From assembly GCA_026004455.1 (NCBI GenBank), contig BPJE01000003.1, positions 1 through 64,000 on the forward strand: 64,000 nt of DNA, given 5' to 3'. A model generated the notes under the pieces. The model ran no database searches, was not told where the DNA came from, and worked only from the letters and a program-made list of their open reading frames with translations. Source of the stretch: Patescibacteria group bacterium (lineage in GTDB: Bacteria; Patescibacteriota; Microgenomatia; UBA1406; GWC2-37-13). The stretch's first letter is position 1, and each line of letters starts with the position of its first letter. Shown piece after piece: positions 58,943 through 64,000 of this stretch. A program made the position numbers and the translations under genes.

Positions 58943-59630
58943 GGTTTTAAAAATTGTTATTTTTTGTTTTATTGTTGGGTTTTTTGTTTTTTTAATTAAT
59001 TTTTTTTATGAATATACGAAAATTAAAGAACTAAAAATCATTAATGTTGAAAAAGAAGAAATTATCGGATTAGAAAATTTAAAAAATAAATCATTAGTTT
59101 TTTTAAATTTAGAGGAAACAAAAAAAATATTACTTAATAAAAATCCTTTTATAAAAGAAATTGATCTTGAAAAAAAAATTCCAAATATATTAATTATTAA
59201 AGTAATTTTTGATCAACCAATAGCTGTGTTATCGTCAGATAATGGTTATTTTTATTTATCAAGTGAAGGTAAAATTTTAGAAAAAATAAAAGACTTAAAA
59301 AAAGCATATTTTCCTAAGATTAATTTTTATCAAAAATTATCTTTTAATAGTTATAGTTTAGGAGATAAAATTGAGTTTAAAGAAATACTTTTTGGTTTAC
59401 AAATTTTAAAAATGTTAACTGATTTAAAAATTAAAGTTAATAGTCTTGATATTAATAGCGTAAATGTGCTACTATTTAATTTAGAAAACAAAAAGGTTTA
59501 TTTTTCAAGCGAAAAAGAAATAGGAGCTCAGTTTTATCAATTTGAAAAAATTTACCGGCAATTTAAGATTGAAGGAAGAAATTATCAAGAAATAGATTTA
59601 AGATTTGATAAACCAATAGTTAGATTTTAA
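58899..59630 (+). CDS. ftsQ: FtsQ/DivIB-like division protein
   Basis: N-terminal TM; POTRA-like region NKNPFIKEIDLEKKIPNILIIKV; YQEIDLRFDKPIVRF; position murG-ftsQ-ftsA. Confidence 0.8.
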   Translation: MKMPLLLSLKKFFLKVLKIVIFCFIVGFFVFLINFFYEYTKIKELKIINVEKEEIIGLENLKNKSLVFLNLEETKKILLNKNPFIKEIDLEKKIPNILIIKVIFDQPIAVLSSDNGYFYLSSEGKILEKIKDLKKAYFPKINFYQKLSFNSYSLGDKIEFKEILFGLQILKMLTDLKIKVNSLDINSVNVLLFNLENKKVYFSSEKEIGAQFYQFEKIYRQFKIEGRNYQEIDLRFDKPIVRF

Positions 59631-59641
59631 TATTAAAATAT

Positions 59642-60898
59642 ATGCCTGAAACAATTATCACTGCTTTAGATATAGGTAGTAGTAAAATAGCAACTGTTGT
59701 TGGTGTAAAAACTGAAAGTAGCGATGAGATAAAAATTATTGGCTTTAATACCACTTCAGCTCGAGGCATAAAAAAAGGTTTGATCGTTGATATTAAAGAG
59801 GTTGTTGATGCGGTTGAAGAAAGTGTGGAAAGAGCAGAAAGAATGGCTGGGCATAAGATTAATAATTTATTTGTTTCTGTTGGTGGTCCTCATATTTCTT
59901 CTCTTAATTCTCATGGTATTGTTGCTATTTCTAATCCTCAAGGAGAGATAAATGATATTGATGTGGATAGAGTAATTGAGGCGGCTCGGGCAATATCTTT
60001 GTCAACAACAAGACAAATAATTGAGGTTGTTCCTCGTGATTTTATTGTTGATGGTCAAAATGGAATTAAAAATCCTGTAGGAATGACTGGTGTAAGACTT
60101 GAAACTGATACTCATATTATAACTGCTTCATCAATTAATTTAAAAAATATTGAAAGAGTTTTAGACGAATTAGGATTAAATAACTCTGGTTTTGTTTTTT
60201 CAGGATTAGCTTCAGCGGAGGCAGTTTTAACTGATACGGAAAAAGAATTAGGAGTAGTACTTGTTGATATTGGTGGAGGAAAGATTGATTTAGCAATATT
60301 TGTTGAGGGAGCATTATCGCATTCATCATCAATTCCAATTGGCGCTCGTCATATAACTAATGATATTGCTGTTGGTTTGCGAGTATCTTTAGATTCAGCT
60401 GAAAAAATAAAACTTTATCTAAGCAAAAATTTAACTTCTAAAAAAAAGGCAACATCGCTTGATTTTTCCTCTCTTAATCTACCAGAGAACATTACTGATA
60501 TTTCTTTACCAACATTAGTTGACGGCATTATTGCTGCAAGACTTGAGGAGATTTATAAACTAATTTTTGAGGAGATAGAAAAAAGCGGATTTACTCAAAA
60601 TATTCCTTCAGGATTAGTAATTACAGGAGGAGGCGCATTAACTGTTGGAATAATTGAAATAGGTAAAAGAGTTCTTGGTTTACCAATTCGTCTCGGTATT
60701 CCTGATAAAGTCTCAGGTCTTGTTGATGAGACAAACGACCCTCAATATTCCACCGCCATAGGATTGCTTTTGTATGGATTTAAAAATATAATAAATAAAA
60801 ACAATAATTTTAAAAATTTTGGTAATATTTTAAAAGAATTTAATTTAGGAGTATCAGTTAATAAAATAAAAGATTTTTTTAAACAATTTATACCATAA
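59642..60898 (+). CDS. ftsA: Cell division protein FtsA
   Basis: ALDIGSSKIATVVG, GGGKIDLAIFVEGAL, GLVITGGGALTVGI. Confidence 0.96.
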   Translation: MPETIITALDIGSSKIATVVGVKTESSDEIKIIGFNTTSARGIKKGLIVDIKEVVDAVEESVERAERMAGHKINNLFVSVGGPHISSLNSHGIVAISNPQGEINDIDVDRVIEAARAISLSTTRQIIEVVPRDFIVDGQNGIKNPVGMTGVRLETDTHIITASSINLKNIERVLDELGLNNSGFVFSGLASAEAVLTDTEKELGVVLVDIGGGKIDLAIFVEGALSHSSSIPIGARHITNDIAVGLRVSLDSAEKIKLYLSKNLTSKKKATSLDFSSLNLPENITDISLPTLVDGIIAARLEEIYKLIFEEIEKSGFTQNIPSGLVITGGGALTVGIIEIGKRVLGLPIRLGIPDKVSGLVDETNDPQYSTAIGLLLYGFKNIINKNNNFKNFGNILKEFNLGVSVNKIKDFFKQFIP

Positions 60899-60900
60899 TA

Positions 60901-60970
60901 GTTGAAAATAGTTAAAAATGGTTATAAATAGTTGAAAATAGTTATAAATAGTTAAAAATAGTGGAAAAAA
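60901..60970. repeat. Seven tandem 10-bp units (GTTGAAAATA-like) in the ftsA-ftsZ intergenic region
   Basis: gttgaaaata gttaaaaatg gttataaata gttgaaaata gttataaata gttaaaaata gtggaaaaaa. Confidence 0.95.
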
Positions 60971-60971
60971 T

Positions 60972-62093
60972 ATGTTGGTAAAACCAAGAGCAGGACAAGA
61001 AGCAAAAATTAAGGTTGTTGGTGTTGGTGGTTGTGGCGGTAATGCTGTTTCTTCAATGATTGCTGATGGAGGAATAAAAGGAGTTGAGTTTATTGCCGTT
61101 AACACTGATGCTCAAGCTCTTCTTGCTAATAAAGCAACTGTTAAAATTCAAATTGGAGAAAATTTAACTAAAGGATTAGGTTCTGGTGGTAATCCAGAAA
61201 TTGGTCGACAGGCAGCAGAGGAGTCAAGAGAGAAATTAAAAGAGGAATTATCCGGCGCTGATATGATCTTTTTGACTTGCGGTGAAGGTGGTGGTACTGG
61301 TACAGGAGCAGCGCCAGTAATTGCGGAGATTGCCAAAGAAACTGGAGCTTTAACGATCGCGGTTGTTACTAAACCATTTGATTTTGAAGGAGTAAAAAGA
61401 AAGTTTACTGCTGAGGATGGAATTGCTAATTTAAAAGAAAAGGTTGATACCTTAATCGTTGTTCCCAATCAAAGGATTTTAAGTGTTATAGATAAAAAAA
61501 CTCCAATTCTTGATGCTTTTAGAAAAGTAGATGAGGTTTTGGTTTCTGGGGTAAAAGGAATTGCTGAGTTAATTACTACTCCAGGACTAATTAATGTTGA
61601 TTTTGCTGATGTCAAATCAATTATGACTAATTCAGGGACAGCGTTAATGGGTATGGGTATGGGAAGCGGTGATAAACGGGCAATTACCGCGATAAAACAA
61701 GCAATAAGCTCACCTCTTTTAGATATCTCAATTGAAGGAGCAAAAGGAGTGTTATTTAATGTTGTTGGCGGTCCAGATCTGACAATGTCTGAGATTGATG
61801 AAGCAGCTTCAGTGATTGCTAAAAACGTTGATCCTGATGCCGATATTATTTTTGGAGCAGTTATTGATGATAAGATGATGGATCAGATAAAAATCACTCT
61901 TATTGCTACCAGATTTGATGATAATAAGATTCGACTTTTTAAATTTAGAAAAAATGATGAAGAAAAGCAAGAAGTTATAAAACCTAAAGAAGAATTAAAA
62001 GATGATATAAATGAAGAATTAGTTGATGAAAATGAAGAATTTTTTGATGATTCCTCTGAGTTTGATATTCCTGCTTTTTTGAGGAAAAAATAA
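60972..62093 (+). CDS. ftsZ: Cell division protein FtsZ
   Basis: [34 protein letters not shown]-terminal peptide DIPAFLRKK. Confidence 0.97.
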   Translation: MLVKPRAGQEAKIKVVGVGGCGGNAVSSMIADGGIKGVEFIAVNTDAQALLANKATVKIQIGENLTKGLGSGGNPEIGRQAAEESREKLKEELSGADMIFLTCGEGGGTGTGAAPVIAEIAKETGALTIAVVTKPFDFEGVKRKFTAEDGIANLKEKVDTLIVVPNQRILSVIDKKTPILDAFRKVDEVLVSGVKGIAELITTPGLINVDFADVKSIMTNSGTALMGMGMGSGDKRAITAIKQAISSPLLDISIEGAKGVLFNVVGGPDLTMSEIDEAASVIAKNVDPDADIIFGAVIDDKMMDQIKITLIATRFDDNKIRLFKFRKNDEEKQEVIKPKEELKDDINEELVDENEEFFDDSSEFDIPAFLRKK

Positions 62094-62215
62094 AAATATT
62101 TAACACTTAAAAATAAGTCAAAAGTCAAAATTCAAAAGTCAAAATGAAAATTCAAAATTAAAAATGGAAAAAAACTACTTTGTCATTCCTGGCTTGACCA
62201 GGAATCCAATCTTCT

Positions 62216-62247
62216 CCAATCCGACCTACGAGTTCGCCTGTGGATTG
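62216..62247. repeat. Dispersed element CCAATCCGACCTACGAGTTCGCCTGTGGATTG
   Basis: Inverted-orientation relative at 745-776. Confidence 0.7.
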
Positions 62248-62304
62248 CCGGGACAATATAAAAATAAACAAAATTGAGTAATTTTTAAATTAAACTTAAT
62301 TATT

Positions 62305-62341
62305 AAGGACAGAACCTTTTTTTCAAAAAGGTTCTGTCCTT
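62305..62341. terminator. Palindrome AAGGACAGAACC-(T7C A5)-GGTTCTGTCCTT
   Basis: Same family as 1471-1504. Confidence 0.7.
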
Positions 62342-62466
62342 GTTATTTTATCAAATACTGTCTTTGCAATTTTTGCAAAGACAGTCTTTAATAAATTAGT
62401 CTTTATCATTTTTCATTATTTATTATCATTGTTTTTTAAAATTATTTTTAATATAATTTTTTTCAT

Positions 62467-64000
62467 ATGTTTAAACCAATTGCTGACAATCATAATTTTA
62501 TTGAGATGGAAAAGAATTGGTTAAAGCATTGGTATGAAAAAGGAGTTGTTAATAAATATTTGAAAAAAAACAAAGATTCAAAAAAATACTTTTCATTTCT
62601 TGATGGACCGATTACTGCTAATAATCCAATGGGTGTTCATCATGCTTGGGGTCGAACTTACAAAGATCTTTGGCCAAAATTTTATAATTTATTAGGTTAT
62701 AAACAACGTTTTCAAAATGGTTTTGACTGTCAGGGGCTTTGGGTTGAAGTCGAAGTAGAAAAAGAGCTTGGATTAAAGACAAAAAAAGACATTGAAAATT
62801 TAGTCCCAGGTGATAAATTTGCCTCAATTGCTAAATTTGTTCAGCTTTGCAAAGATAGAGTAAAAAGATTTTCTGCAATTCAGACAGAGCAGTCAAAAAG
62901 ATTGGGTTATTTTGCTGATTGGGAGAATTCTTATTTTACAATGAGTGATGAGAATAACTATATGATCTGGACTTTTTTAAAAAAGTGTTATGAAAACGGC
63001 TGGATTTATAAAGGTCAAGAATCAGTGCCTTGGTGTCCAAGATGCCAAACAGCAATATCTCAACACGAGATTTTAACTGAAGATTATAAAGAAGTAGTTC
63101 ATGAATCAATATATTTTAAATTAAAACTTAAAGAAAAAGATAATGAATATCTTCTTGTTTGGACAACTACTCCTTGGACACTGATTGCTAATATTGCTGT
63201 TGCTGTTGAGAAAACATATGATTATTCTTTGGTTGAAGTTAAAAATAGTGAGCGATATTGGTTAGCAAAAGAGTTAGTAAAAACTGTTTTAGGTGAAGAT
63301 GTTAATAAAATTATTAAGACAGTTAAAGGTAAAGATTTGGTTGGTTTAGAGTATGAAGGACCTTTTGATAATTTAGAAGCAGTGAAAAAAGTAGCTGAAA
63401 ATAACAAAGGTAAATTTCATATTGTTATTGCTACTGATGAAAATATTATGCCAATATCGCTTGAAGAGGGTACAGGATTAGTTCATACAGCAGTTTCTGC
63501 GGGAACAGAAGATTATAAGCTTGGTAAAAAACTAGGATTGCCAATGATACCAGTGATTGATGATGAGGCTAATTATTTAGAAGGATTAGGTGAGTTTTCG
63601 GGCAAAAATGCTAAAAAAAATCCTCGTTTAATTTTAGACTACATGGAAAAAAACAGTTATGCTTATAAAATTCACAATTATAAACATCGTTATCCTGCTT
63701 GTTGGCGTTGTAAGACAGAATTAGTTTGGAAAGTCGCTGATGAATGGTATATCGCAATGGATAAATCAAGCAAAAATCAAAATTTGGAAAATAAAACATT
63801 AAGAGAGAGGATGATTGATGTCGCGAAAAAGATAAAATGGATGCCTGAATTTGGTCTTGATAGAGAGCTTGATTGGCTTAAAAATATGCATGATTGGCTT
63901 ATCTCAAAAAAAAATCGTTTTTGGGGATTGTCTTTGCCTATTTATGAATGCAAAAAATGCGGTCATTTTGAGGTGATTGGTAGCAAAGAAGAGTTAAAAG
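62467..64000 (+). CDS. ileS: Isoleucyl-tRNA synthetase, N-terminal part (truncated by window end)
   Basis: FLDGPITANNPMGVHHAWGRTYKD, WTTTPWTLIANIAVAV; frame open to window end. Confidence 0.94.
   Translation, partial: MFKPIADNHNFIEMEKNWLKHWYEKGVVNKYLKKNKDSKKYFSFLDGPITANNPMGVHHAWGRTYKDLWPKFYNLLGYKQRFQNGFDCQGLWVEVEVEKELGLKTKKDIENLVPGDKFASIAKFVQLCKDRVKRFSAIQTEQSKRLGYFADWENSYFTMSDENNYMIWTFLKKCYENGWIYKGQESVPWCPRCQTAISQHEILTEDYKEVVHESIYFKLKLKEKDNEYLLVWTTTPWTLIANIAVAVEKTYDYSLVEVKNSERYWLAKELVKTVLGEDVNKIIKTVKGKDLVGLEYEGPFDNLEAVKKVAENNKGKFHIVIATDENIMPISLEEGTGLVHTAVSAGTEDYKLGKKLGLPMIPVIDDEANYLEGLGEFSGKNAKKNPRLILDYMEKNSYAYKIHNYKHRYPACWRCKTELVWKVADEWYIAMDKSSKNQNLENKTLRERMIDVAKKIKWMPEFGLDRELDWLKNMHDWLISKKNRFWGLSLPIYECKKCGHFEVIGSKEELK

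Overview
The window is a 64 kb AT-rich segment that looks like a Patescibacteria/CPR (Microgenomates-like) chromosome. TGA is used as a stop. Its core is a division and cell-wall (dcw) cluster: mraZ, rsmH, ftsL, ftsI, murE-like, pgeF, murC, murB, murA, sugar-nucleotidyltransferase, yvcK, dgkA, mraY, then murD, ftsW, murG, ftsQ, ftsA, ftsZ. A complete compact type V-D-like CRISPR-Cas system is embedded between mraY and murD. It consists of: (i) a ~1203-aa Cas12d (CasY)-like effector, split by one extra A in an A9 run; (ii) a convergent cas1, with no cas2 or cas4; (iii) an array of 30 repeats (25 nt, CACCGAAGGTTAGGGACAAAAAGGC) with unusually short 18-20 nt spacers; and (iv) directly upstream of the effector, a promoter-driven structured RNA (scoutRNA candidate) with a 10-nt perfect anti-repeat (GTCCCTAACC) and a second 7-nt complementary segment (GCCTTTT). 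Other notable signals: a recurring +1 frameshift in 8-9 nt poly(A/T) runs affecting five genes, including murJ, ftsL and cas12d; four 10-bp-phased TGGTK boxes at the mraZ promoter; a 7 x 10-bp tandem repeat between ftsA and ftsZ; dispersed palindromic repeats inserted in frame into unrelated genes; widespread near-leaderless promoter geometry; and a candidate transcription attenuator. All identifications come from reading the sequence and recalled family motifs; no database search was run.
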